Below, one piece after another: positions 27,176 through 37,058 of a DNA stretch of 64,000 bases. Position 1 is the first letter of the stretch. Each line of letters starts with the position of its first letter. Under the pieces are notes generated by a model. The model was not told where the DNA came from, ran no database searches, and saw only the letters and a list, made by a program, of their open reading frames with translations. The DNA comes from Hexactinellida sp. DTS-2022 (taxonomy: Eukaryota; Porifera; Hexactinellida). The position numbers were made by a program, and so were the translations under genes. Where the stretch lies: contig JAPNXP010000015.1 in assembly GCA_028753945.1 (NCBI GenBank), positions 558,001-622,000 of the forward strand, read 5' to 3'.

Positions 27176-29071
27176 ATGGCTCTCGCTAAATTAGGTCGGA
27201 AAATTAAAAGAAATAAGAAAATCGCTTACAAATTCAGACTAACCACATTCTACGAGCGTATCGACTGTGAGCTCCAAAGGGGTTACGAGCCGAATAAGCT
27301 TTGCGTAAAATGGGCGCGCGGGCACCGCGAGGTGGACTCCCCCACCCCGCTGTGGACCGTCGACTCGGAAGACGACAGCGCAGTTCAGGGGAAAGCTCGG
27401 TTCGACCCCGCCACGCCCGTGGAACTGCTGGTCACGCTCTACAGAGCCGCCAAGTCAGCTGATTACGAAGACAAGTTCTACAAATACGCGATAGAGGACA
27501 CCGACCTGAGTGGAAAGAAGCGATTGCTTGGCGTATTCGAGCTGAATGTAGCCGAGTATGCAAACGTGACCCAGAACAAATACGAGCTGGCTCTCATATG
27601 CAAACCTATGTCCAAGAAAGTATTGAATATAAAGATAGTAGTGACTCTGGAAGTCGAGTTTCTGAAGTCAGGCAGCGCGATGGATGACGACATGATCAGC
27701 ACCTGGTCCGCCCTCCCCGGCAACGACACCTTCACCTCGGACGACGAGAATTCTCCGGACGAAAGCAGCAGGCGGAGTCGCGGCATGAGCACCGACCTGT
27801 CGGCAGTTATGGGAGAGAACTTGCTCTCTCTCATCGACAGGAACAGACATGAGCTCTTATTGCCTGAGGGGTACCAAGAGGACCTCGGGTCCATAAGTGA
27901 GTGCAAAGCCGTGGCTCTCCTATTCAGCGCGAACTGGTCCGACACGTGTATAAAGTTCCTACAGATAGTAGACAAGTTCTACAACAACCCGAGCGTAAAG
28001 GAGAACAAAGCCTTCGAGATTATATACGTGTCCTGTGACTTTGACGACGACAGTTTGCTGCAGGCCATCAAGAAGCACTCCATTGCTTATCCGTCCGTTA
28101 AGCCTAAGAGCATCCTAGCGGAGAGTCTGAAGGAGCACTACGAGATAACCAGCATTCCTCAGCTGATACTAGTGCACCCGGATACGGGGCGGGTTATCGA
28201 GGACGGAAAGAAGGAGCTCGAGAGGTGTCAGGGGTCGCAGGAGGAACAGAAACTCCTCTCCGCCCTCTGGAGCAAGGGCAAGAGCTCCTCGGCTATCCAC
28301 AAAGCGCAGCTGCCCACTGACCCCGGGCTATCCACCAGTTCCTCCAGTCTCTCCGTCACTCTGGAAGGCATTAGCGAGAGCGGGAGCGCCTCCACGCAGA
28401 ACAAACGCAAGGGCAGCATGAAGCAGGTCACCGCGGAGCAGACGGTTGCCAGTCTGGAGTCCAAACTGCGTCAGCGGGAGAACGAGCTGAGGGAGGGTAG
28501 CGAGCGACTGCAGGAGGCCTACGAGGAAATAAGCAATCTCATCTCGGACAACGAGAGTCTCCGGACACAGAACTTTGAGCTGGGCGACCAGGTGAGACAA
28601 CTGAAGGTTATCGTAAAGGAGTTCGGAGACCAAAACCGGGCGATGGCTGACGAGAAGCAGCAGCTAGTCGCTGCCATGGAGGTGAAGGGGTGGCTGTTCA
28701 AGCGGGGCGTGAGTGGCCCCACGGGCAGAATGTGGCGGAGACGATACTTCCAGAACAACGGATTCTCTCTCGCGTACTACAAGTCTCCTAACACGCAGGT
28801 GGAACAGGGCTCCATCGACCTGAGAAAGGTGAATGAGCTGTTGGTGCTGCCACCGGAGAAACAGGACAAGAACCTAGCTAGCTTCGATATAATTACCGAC
28901 TCACGCGTGTACGAACTGCAGGCCCGGAGTCCGGACGAGATGAACAGGTGGATACGGGCGGTTAACTACCTCTCCACCTACCATTACGAGAACAAGCTTC
29001 TCTCTATAAGGTCATGTTCTCAGACCGCAAACGCAGGGGGGGATCCAATTGAAAATGGATCTGTTGTATAG
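27176..29071 (+). CDS. NT-C2 / nucleoredoxin-like / coiled-coil / PH protein
   Basis: The 631-residue single-exon protein has four parts. Residues about 12-166 look like an NT-type C2 domain (KIAYKFRLTTFYERI...LLGVFELNVAEYA...LNIKIVVTLEVEFL), a membrane-binding fold also in EEIG1/EHBP1 and plant proteins. Residues about 240-350 are a nucleoredoxin-type thioredoxin fold: VALLFSANWSDTC, FEIIYVSCDFDDDSL, then the cis-proline segment SIPQLILVHPDTGRVI. The active site WCxxC is reduced to WSDTC (254-258), leaving one Cys. A coiled coil spans about 420-500. A PH domain spans about 503-600 (VKGWLFKRG...WRRRYFQNN...MNRWIRAVNYL). I know no described family with this order. It may be a membrane scaffold with a redox-dead thioredoxin fold. 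Confidence 0.75.
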   Translation: MALAKLGRKIKRNKKIAYKFRLTTFYERIDCELQRGYEPNKLCVKWARGHREVDSPTPLWTVDSEDDSAVQGKARFDPATPVELLVTLYRAAKSADYEDKFYKYAIEDTDLSGKKRLLGVFELNVAEYANVTQNKYELALICKPMSKKVLNIKIVVTLEVEFLKSGSAMDDDMISTWSALPGNDTFTSDDENSPDESSRRSRGMSTDLSAVMGENLLSLIDRNRHELLLPEGYQEDLGSISECKAVALLFSANWSDTCIKFLQIVDKFYNNPSVKENKAFEIIYVSCDFDDDSLLQAIKKHSIAYPSVKPKSILAESLKEHYEITSIPQLILVHPDTGRVIEDGKKELERCQGSQEEQKLLSALWSKGKSSSAIHKAQLPTDPGLSTSSSSLSVTLEGISESGSASTQNKRKGSMKQVTAEQTVASLESKLRQRENELREGSERLQEAYEEISNLISDNESLRTQNFELGDQVRQLKVIVKEFGDQNRAMADEKQQLVAAMEVKGWLFKRGVSGPTGRMWRRRYFQNNGFSLAYYKSPNTQVEQGSIDLRKVNELLVLPPEKQDKNLASFDIITDSRVYELQARSPDEMNRWIRAVNYLSTYHYENKLLSIRSCSQTANAGGDPIENGSVV

Positions 29072-29564
29072 CCGATAAGTTTATAATCGTATTATATTGG
29101 ATATGAGTTTTATGGCACAAAGCTGACTGGTTTTATATATTTTTATAGCAGCTTTGTCTTGTAATTTTATGTAAATTTTGTTATTAAATTATTGTGTAAA
29201 CATTATACTACTAACTTGGTTTACTTTTTTTTAGACTGGAAGTGCCATAAAACTAACCATCATCCTGATTTGGAAAAACTCTGAATTCTAATAAGTAATA
29301 AGTGATAAAATATTGCGCACTCTTAAGGTAATTAGTAAAAATAAAAATAATCTGCAACAAAAGACTTCCTCCCTGTGGCACCCGGAAATTTGTGTCCATT
29401 AGGGTAGTTTTTTTTCTTCATTTCACAGCCTAATAAGTATTACCAAGCATTTTTTACCAAATAAATAGTGCATTTTTCAATTTTCTATAGCATTCAAAGT
29501 ACAAAGAAACAATAGCATTTGGCTCTGACTATATATTGTCAGTTGTAATATATTCCAAAGATTA
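29072..29564. other. Intergenic with a foldback, NT-C2/PH gene to ATRX
   Basis: This AT-rich 493-bp spacer has no gene. Its first half is the inverted-repeat element at 29106-29254, which would fall in the 3' UTR of the upstream gene. Confidence 0.45.
29106..29254. repeat. Foldback with 13-bp perfect inverted ends
   Basis: AGTTTTATGGCAC at 29106-29118 is the exact reverse complement of 29242-29254. An inner pair CAAAGCTG/CAGCTTTG lies near 29117 and 29150. The AT-rich 149-bp span has no coding capacity. It may be a small MITE. It begins 34 bp after the stop codon of the NT-C2/PH gene. Confidence 0.6.
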
Positions 29565-32500
29565 ATGGCTGAAGAAGATAGCCATAACGGCCCCCCAAAT
29601 TCCGCGCCCCCTTTTGTCGATAACGTGCACCTGCTCGGGATTCAGAAGGCCCTGTCCACTGGCGACAGTTCCGAAAGGATAAAGATTTGGCAGCAACTAG
29701 AAGCTACCCTCAACAAGTTCAAACCTGACTTCGAAACTGCTCCCAACGTTACAAGCATTCCTAACGGCTCTGGTGTGACTAAGGAGACAGAGGGGTCCCC
29801 TGAGAGTACTTATATGAGTCTGTCCCCCCTTGGGCAGCTCTCTGAAGAAGAGCACAAAATATCTACCGACATCTTAGGGACCCACACAGCAGCAGCTAAT
29901 GACTCTAGCAACGAAGGTGAACACATGGAATGCGATCACAAAACCCCACACGATAATCCAAACAAACACTGCACACATTGTGGGAAGCTCCGGAAGAAAG
30001 AAGACAGCGACGTTATTGACTTGGACAGCGATTCTCCGCACTCCTCACAGAATGAGAGCACAGTCCTATGCTGTAGTGAGTCCAGCGAAGCGGATACTAC
30101 CAATGATCAGCTAAACATAGAATACGTTTCCGCTTCCCAGGAGGAGGTAGGCAGCCCTAACCTGCTCGCGAAATCTAAAAACAAACAATTGAGAGACATC
30201 ACGATAGAAATCACGAAGGCTAACTTAACAGCTCTAAAGAAGTCCATGCCGACCTCTCTTCTCAGCTCGGAGACTTCCAACCCTCCCACCTCCTCCCCGG
30301 ACTCCCCTAGAGACGAAGAGGTGCACGTGGAATTCGAAATAGGCGCCGAGATAAGCGTTCCTAACTCCAGTTCGGTTACCTCGCCCGGCAAGTCCAGTTC
30401 CCCGCCCACCAAGCCCACCCCCTCCCCCACTCGCTGCTACTCCTCTCCTTTCTCAAAGCGCGCTCCTACCAAGCGCGCGCACAGCGGCGCCAGACGGAAA
30501 GGGGAGTGCACCTGTTGCCACCAGACCACCATACACTCAGCTATGAAGTTCACGACCCATCCATGGTTGGGCGTGCTCATCTGCCAGAAATGTCAGGTGT
30601 TTGTTAATTCAGACGATTACACGATTGAGGACGGAAAGGAGATATTCTGTCGCTGGTGTGGGGACGGTGGCGAAATTGCGAATTGCGGCCGCTGTGAGAA
30701 ATCCTTCTGTAAGTGCTGTCTGAATTCGAATCTCGGAGATTCCACTTGGGACAGAATCCTTCAGGACGACAATTGGAAGTGCTACGTTTGTGACAGGAAA
30801 CCCATCCAGCACCTGGTGGACGAGTGCACTCAGCTGCTGCTGGAGAGGGACAGCCTGGTTAGGAAGGACGATGCTATAAATAGAAAGACGCGGCGACAGC
30901 GCAGGGAGAAAGCCAGGAACGAATCCGGAGTTGAAGATCCCTATTCATCCGACACCACGCAAATGTCAGTGTCAGAATCCGCAGAAACAGCTGTGACTCC
31001 CGTCAAACCGGTCTCCCCGATCCCAGAGCGGGAGCGGGAGCTCTCTACCGCAGAGATGTGCAGCGACACGGAGGACACGGACTCCCTCTCCCTCTCGGAC
31101 CTGGATCTCCTCGAGCCGAAGGAGAACAAGCGCAAGCGCGTGCGCACACCCACCATAAGCGAGTCCGATATCGACCCGGACAAGAAACTCCCTGATTCAC
31201 CGAAACCTAAGAAACAATCTCCCAAGTCTAAGAAGTCTGTCGGCTCTAAGCCCAAGAGCAAGAAGCTCCGAGTAGACCCGTTTGTCAGCAGCGGGGACGA
31301 GGCCGCTAAAGAGGCTACTCTTCTCTCGGTGGACAGAGAGGCGTCCGAGGCGGACAGCGATCTGTTCGAGGCGACGCGCATGAACCAATACGAGTACCAG
31401 CTGGGATCCGAGGACGAACAGAGCAGCTCCGAGTGCAGCGAGTCGGAACTGAAAGTTAAGAAGCGGAAGAGAGGGTCTAGGAGAGCCAAACAGAAGAACA
31501 GCGACGATGAGCTGGAGAGGTCTCTCAGGAAGGGCCTCAAGTCCCGGGCCAGAGGCAAACGGAAGGCGGAGCTCATCAGCGACTCTTCTCTCTCCGCCTC
31601 CTCCTCCGAGACGGACAGCAGCGACGAGAAGGGAAAGAAGAAGGGTCGCAAGAAGATTCGCAAACTAATCTCGGACTACAAGCTATCCCAGTCCACCCGC
31701 GAGGCGGAGCAGACGGAGAAGGAGAGACTCCAGAGACTCGAGAGCAACAGAAGCAGACATAGCACCTCCTTAGACGCCGCGGACGAGACACTCCTTAGCG
31801 AGGACAGCCAGGACGAGAGTTCTGCGGAGCCTCTGGTGCTGGAGAAAGGGCCCGACCCGCAGAGCTCTCTGTGCGTCCCTAAGAGACTGGTTAGACAGCT
31901 GAAGCCGCACCAGAAGGAGGGGGTCCTGTTCCTGTGGGAGTCCGTCTGCGAGAGCATGGAGATGCTAAGGGGCGGGGAGGGCTCCGGCGCGCTGCTGGCC
32001 CACTGCATGGGGCTAGGGAAGACTATACAGGTAAGCAGTCGTACACTACGTACAGTAGACCCGTTAATAGGAACACCAGGGGACATAGTAAGTTGTTAAT
32101 TCGTATTAACCGGAGTCACTTGCATGCATTTGCATAGGCTAGGGGAATTATACCGATATCTCACCTTCGTATTAACGAGAGTCTACTGTATACGTTATAA
32201 GAAATTACTTATATAGAGCTGAGCTTTGTAGAGTTCAGTTTTTCAATATGTGTATTCATGCACTGAGAAAGGTCAGTTTTTTTCCAGAGTTTGAAATTGA
32301 CCTTTAGAAAGTAAGCCTGGGCTTTTAGTATGGGAAAAAATCTGAACTCTACAAAGCTCAGCTCTATATAAGGATTCCCACGTTATAATATGTATATTTT
32401 AGATTAATCAATGGTTCGAGTATGTATAATATCGTTGTACTGTATTTAGGTGATCACACTGCTGGACACTATACTCAGAAACAACGATAAGACTGGCATA

Positions 32501-35317
32501 ACTAAGATTCTGATTATAAACCCAGTTAATGTGTTGTACAATTGGAAAACAGAGTTCGACAAGTGGGTCCCGGAGCGGACCTACGTTGTTCACATTCTGG
32601 AGTCAAAAGACGCGATGCAAACTCGCATTAAAACAATGGAATTCTGGGACCGAGAGGGTGGCATACTCCTGTGTGGATACGATATGTTCAGGAACTTCTG
32701 CGTTGGGAAGAAAATAAAAGGCAAGAAAAAGATAAAAGTTTTTGAGATGCTAGTCAATCCGGGCGCTCAGATCGTGGTGTGTGACGAGGGTCACGTTATG
32801 CGGAACTCAAAATCCGGACTCTCCAAGTGTCTGAACCTAATCAGCACCAGGAGACGCATTGTTCTAACCGGCACGCCTCTACAGAACAACCTGCAGGAGT
32901 ACTACTGCATGACCAACTTCATAAAGCCGAACCTGCTCGGGTCCCAGACCGAGTTCACGAACCGCTTCGCTAACCCTATTACTAACGGGCAGCACGCCGA
33001 CTCCACGCCCGCTGACGTCAGAATAATGAAGCAGCGCGCGCACATACTGCACGTTAAGCTGAAAGGCTGCGTCCAGAGACAGGACTACACGGCCCTCACA
33101 AAGTACCTCCCGCCCAAGCACGAGTACGTGCTCTCAGCGCGACTCACAAATCTACAGATCAACCTCTACGAGGCCTTCCTCGCCTCGCTGGAGAAGATGG
33201 AGCTCTTCCCGGTGTATAACGTCACGCGTCGCATCTGGTCGCACCCCTGGATCCTGAAGAAGGAGCAGCTGAACCAACGAGCCATCAGGGAGAAGAGAAT
33301 GGAAGACGACGAAATGTCCGACTTTATCGTCTCCGAGACAGATGAGGGAGACAGCGAGACGGAGCATAAAGTCAAGCGGAAGAAGCTCGAGCTGCTGCCC
33401 AGGAGACAGCCGCAGGAGAAGCGGAACTCGAAGCGAACAGCTGTTGAGAAGAACCGACAGTTCCGAGAGTACCTGAACAACATCGATGACATCATCAGCA
33501 TTGGATCCTCCTCTTCCAAAGAAGACGAAGACTACGAGCCTGATGACGTCATCATAGAGTCTAAGCCTATGCTTGCACAGGATAGCAACGGAGATGTGGA
33601 AGAGGAATTAGTCTCGGACTGCAGTGATAACGAGGCGGATGAGCCGAAGGATTGGTTCGACGAGTTTATAACCCCAGATATCGAGGTACAGCTGGAGCAG
33701 AGCGCGAAGCTGCTGTTCCTATTCGAGCTGCTCAAGGAAGCCAAGAAGCTCAGTGAGAAAGTACTGGTGTTCAGCCAGAGCCTACAGATGCTGGACCTGA
33801 TTGAGTACTACCTGCGCAGACCGGAGCATGCCTGGGTTAAGGGGGTGCACTACTACAGAATGGACGGTTCTACTCCCATTGAGGCACGAGACGCCTCTTC
33901 GTCCATCTTTAACAACCCCAAGCACCCCAAAGTGAGGCTCTACCTCATATCTACAAAGGCGGGTTCTCTCGGTATTAATCTCATCGCCGCGAACAGAGTT
34001 GTTATCATGGACGCGTCCTGGAACCCGACACACGACACGCAGTCCATTTTCCGCGTGTACCGGTTCGGCCAGGTGAAGCCCGTGTTTATATACCGGCTGA
34101 TAGCCAAAGGGACCATGGAGGAGAAGATTTACGACCGACAGGTCACGAAGGAGTCCCTGGCGCTGCGCGTGATAGACGAGCAGCAGATCGGGCGCCACTT
34201 CACCAGTAGCGACCTGGCCGAGCTCTTCCGCTTCGAACCGGACGATATTCGGTACCGCGAGCCGGAGCCGGAGCCGGATGTAAAGCCGGATGTAAAGCCT
34301 GTACTTGTGGACACCGACTTGGACTGCGTCGAGATAGTCGAGAGCGCGGCGGCGCCTGCCAAGAGCGAGGCGAACAAGCGACCGGACGCCGACCTGGTGC
34401 TCGCCAGCATTCTGGACAAGCTGCAGCCGCGGTACCTGGTGGACTACCACGAGCACGACTCTCTTACGGAGCACATATTCGACGAGGAGCTCTCCGAGGA
34501 GGAGAAGAAGGCCGCGTGGGAGAGCTACAATACCAGCAAGGAGACCATTAGTCGCGAGTACGTGCAGCAGATGTGGCAGGACAAACAGGCGCAGCTGAAT
34601 CAGCAGCAGCAGTTCGAGCTGGCTCGTCAGCTGTTGCTGCAGGGTGCTATCCAACAGGCACCGGACGCCCCGGCCCGCCCCCCCGTGCCCCCCATTCACC
34701 AGATCCTGGCCTCCAGCTCCAATCAGTCCGTGAGCAACAAGCTGCAGCACCAGGTGCTGAGACAGGCCGTAGCCAGGTACCAAGCCATCATGGCTAGCAA
34801 CCCCACGCTCGGGAATGTGGAGAAGGGAAATCTGTTCGCGAGCATTCACCACAAGGTAACCGAGGAGTACACAGACAGGAACATTAACATGCCGCAGTTT
34901 AACGTCCCACATCCGATGTCATTGGACCTGATTAGACCCATGCCATTGCCAGTCCCAGTCCCAGTGCCTAGAGGGACTACGCACATACACCCTGGTCCCG
35001 CGAACATGATTATCACCAGGGGACAGCTGCCCCCTCAGGTGATGAGAGCGCCTGTCCCCATAATGCGACCCATTCAGAGGGGATTCCCTGTCCGTCCTTC
35101 CGCCCCCCCGCCCCCTCCCGCTGTTCCGCAGATGCTACCCCGGGCCCCTGTCTCCTCGCAACAGGTCCAGAACCAGGGGAGGGTAACGAAAACAGCTGTT
35201 CCCAACGAGAAATCCTATCCTTCTTTCCAAGAACAAACCTACAAAACGCCAATCGAAGGGATCGATATACTTCCTAATGAATTGATGATCGAACAGTCGT
35301 ATCTCCCTGACAATTAA
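29565..35317 (+). CDS. ATRX: SNF2-family chromatin remodeller ATRX
   Basis: Two exons (29565-32030 and 32450-35317) join in phase 0 to about 1777 residues (human 2492). Residues about 315-420 are an ADD domain, with a GATA-like finger (CTCCHQTT...ICQKCQVF) and a PHD finger (FCRWCGDGGEIANCGRCEKSFCKCCL), the reader of H3K9me3 with unmodified K4. A long Ser/Lys/Asp linker follows. The ATPase has motif I HCMGLGKTIQ ending exactly at the exon junction, the ATRX-specific DEGH box (VVCDEGHVMRNSKSG), LTGTPLQNNLQEYYCM, and the C-terminal helicase (KAGSLGINLIAANRV). ATRX with DAXX deposits H3.3 in heterochromatin. The single 419-nt intron holds two transposon-like elements. ATTAAA at 35386 may be the polyadenylation signal. 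Confidence 0.95.
32053..32188. mobile_element. MITE family A in the ATRX intron
   Basis: This 136-bp element is flanked by TA on both sides. The left end reads CAGTAGACCCGTTAATAG and the right end is the reverse of CAGTAGACTCTCGTTAATAC. The internal GGCTAGGGGAATTATACC resembles the interior of the copy at 4165. Confidence 0.88.
32209..32371. mobile_element. Foldback with perfect 30-bp inverted repeats in the ATRX intron
   Basis: Arms 32209-32238 and 32342-32371 are exact reverse complements over 30 bp; both contain TATAGAGCTGAGCTTTG in opposite orientation. A second inverted pair (GGTCAGTTTTTTTCC near 32271 and GGGAAAAAATCTGA near 32331) lies inside. The perfect arms suggest recent insertion. 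It is unrelated to the pogo-like families. Confidence 0.85.
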
Positions 35318-35963
35318 CTCATGTGCTCTGTTAATTAATATAACTTCATCTGGACACGATTCTTGCAATTCAACTTAAAGTATTCATTAAAGACACAGGA
35401 AGAAGGAGGTTGATTGCTTATATCTAGTATACTATTAATATTGTTTGTTTGTATCACTGTTGCACCACTGAAAACTCAAGTTACATTTAATATAATTTAC
35501 TAATTACGACAGTTGCTGTTGTTGCCATACTTTACATAAATAATATATCACAGTTATTTATATTTACTATGTTTGTATTTAATTAAGTATACAAAATACA
35601 GGGATTATCCATTTTGTTCAGAATTAATAATCCTAAACAGTTCATAATCCATAACGGATTTAAAATCATACAAATAAATAGAACATTTCAAATACATCCA
35701 AAATCTCTAATATGAATTTTGAAATGGATTTAAGAACATATTTATGTGATTCCCATGCATGACCCAAGGAGCCAAGATATATTCGTAATCTAGGGACTAC
35801 ATAAAACTAAATGTCCTAAATCCTTTTGGGTTAAACAGTTAGGGGTAGACAAACGAAAATAGCGATCTTATGATCGAGTTTGAATATAACCTAGAGTGAT
35901 CAATAGTTTAATGAATGAATTAAATAATTATCGCATAAATATCGAACACACATAAACACACAA
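35318..35963. other. Intergenic between convergent ATRX and NDUFA9
   Basis: This 646-bp very AT-rich stretch holds only 3' flanks of the two convergent genes. No gene or repeat family is recognised. A candidate ATTAAA signal for ATRX is at 35386-35391. Confidence 0.45.
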
Positions 35964-37058
35964 TTATACGTCTACTTTGTTCAGAGGTCCTATATCATCC
36001 ATTGGGTCAACAGACCCGTAAAACTGTCTATAATGTCGCAGGAACCTGATGGCTACGTCAGGCAGTTTAGTCGGATTCACTCCTAAATCTTTAATCCCAA
36101 GTTTGTCTATGTTGAACTCATCTGACAGTGTCATTCGCGTAACCTTGTCGCGTGTAACATATCTGTAAAACGGCCACAGTTCGTAGAATAGTCCGAACAT
36201 ATTGAAAATAGGTCTAGGCAAACTGAAAGGCCGAAACGGCCTATTAACACAACGGCAAATGTAGTCCACTAAATCATGATAAAGATATTTCTCAGGTCCG
36301 CATAAAAAGTAGGTTTTCCCGAGAGTATTCGGATCTATCACGCATCTCTCAACAGCACCAGCCACGTCCGAAACGAAAATAGGAATTTTATAGGACCCTT
36401 TCCCATTCTTGATAAGCGGGACTATCTTTAGATATTTGGAAATGCTGGCATAGTACAATAGGAACCTATCCTCCAAGCCGAATATCTCGCTTGGCTTCAT
36501 GACGGTGACGTCAGGAAACACCTCTCGTACCATGTCCTCGCCTTCCTTCTTGCTCACCATGAAATCAGAGGGCGAGGAGTAGCTCGCGTTGTAAGCGGAG
36601 AAATGGATCAGTCTCTCCACTCCCATATCTTTGCACGCCTGCGCTATGGCCACTGCACCGGCCACGTGCACGTCGTGATAGCTGAAGTTTGAGGTCTCAA
36701 AGTCTCTCCCGACTAGGTTGATAACGACATTCGAGTACTTGACGAGATCTCGGATTCTATCGACATCTCGGAGATGGAAGGGACGGAGGTGGATTTGACC
36801 GAGGTCCCCCATCACTTTGAGGTGTCGAATGTCGTGTTCGTCGCAGCGATGCGGGACCACAATCTGACTCCCCATTTTACCCAGTCGGTTTACTACGTAA
36901 CGACCCACGAAACCGGTAGCCCCGAACACGGTAACTGTGAGTCCGCTGACGGAGGATCTCCCGCCCGGGCCTGCCCTCTCCAACCCCCTCAGTGCCGTCG
37001 AGAACCTCCTCGCCAGGGGGCACTTGTATAACCCGGGGGCTCTAAGTATCGCGGCCAT
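35964..37058 (-). CDS. NDUFA9: Mitochondrial complex I subunit NDUFA9
   Basis: The 364-residue, single-exon protein (human 377) has an Arg-rich presequence (LYKCPLARRFSTALRGL). An atypical short-chain dehydrogenase fold follows with the nucleotide-binding TVFGATGFVGRYVVNRLGKMGSQ, then PHRCD, MGDLGQI, NVVINLVGRDFET and KPSEIFGLEDRFL. The tail keeps the RDKVTRM and LGIKDLGVNPT segments of the family. NDUFA9 binds NADPH and sits at the junction of the matrix and membrane arms of complex I near the quinone site; it is needed for assembly. The active-site Tyr/Lys of true dehydrogenases are not conserved, as expected. Confidence 0.95.
   Translation of the reverse strand: MAAILRAPGLYKCPLARRFSTALRGLERAGPGGRSSVSGLTVTVFGATGFVGRYVVNRLGKMGSQIVVPHRCDEHDIRHLKVMGDLGQIHLRPFHLRDVDRIRDLVKYSNVVINLVGRDFETSNFSYHDVHVAGAVAIAQACKDMGVERLIHFSAYNASYSSPSDFMVSKKEGEDMVREVFPDVTVMKPSEIFGLEDRFLLYYASISKYLKIVPLIKNGKGSYKIPIFVSDVAGAVERCVIDPNTLGKTYFLCGPEKYLYHDLVDYICRCVNRPFRPFSLPRPIFNMFGLFYELWPFYRYVTRDKVTRMTLSDEFNIDKLGIKDLGVNPTKLPDVAIRFLRHYRQFYGSVDPMDDIGPLNKVDV

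Noticed and set aside
33782..34912. Minus-strand ORF of 376 codons opposite ATRX
   Set aside because: It lies fully over the ATRX helicase exon, is rich in Leu/Val/Arg from antisense GC-rich codons and matches no family.
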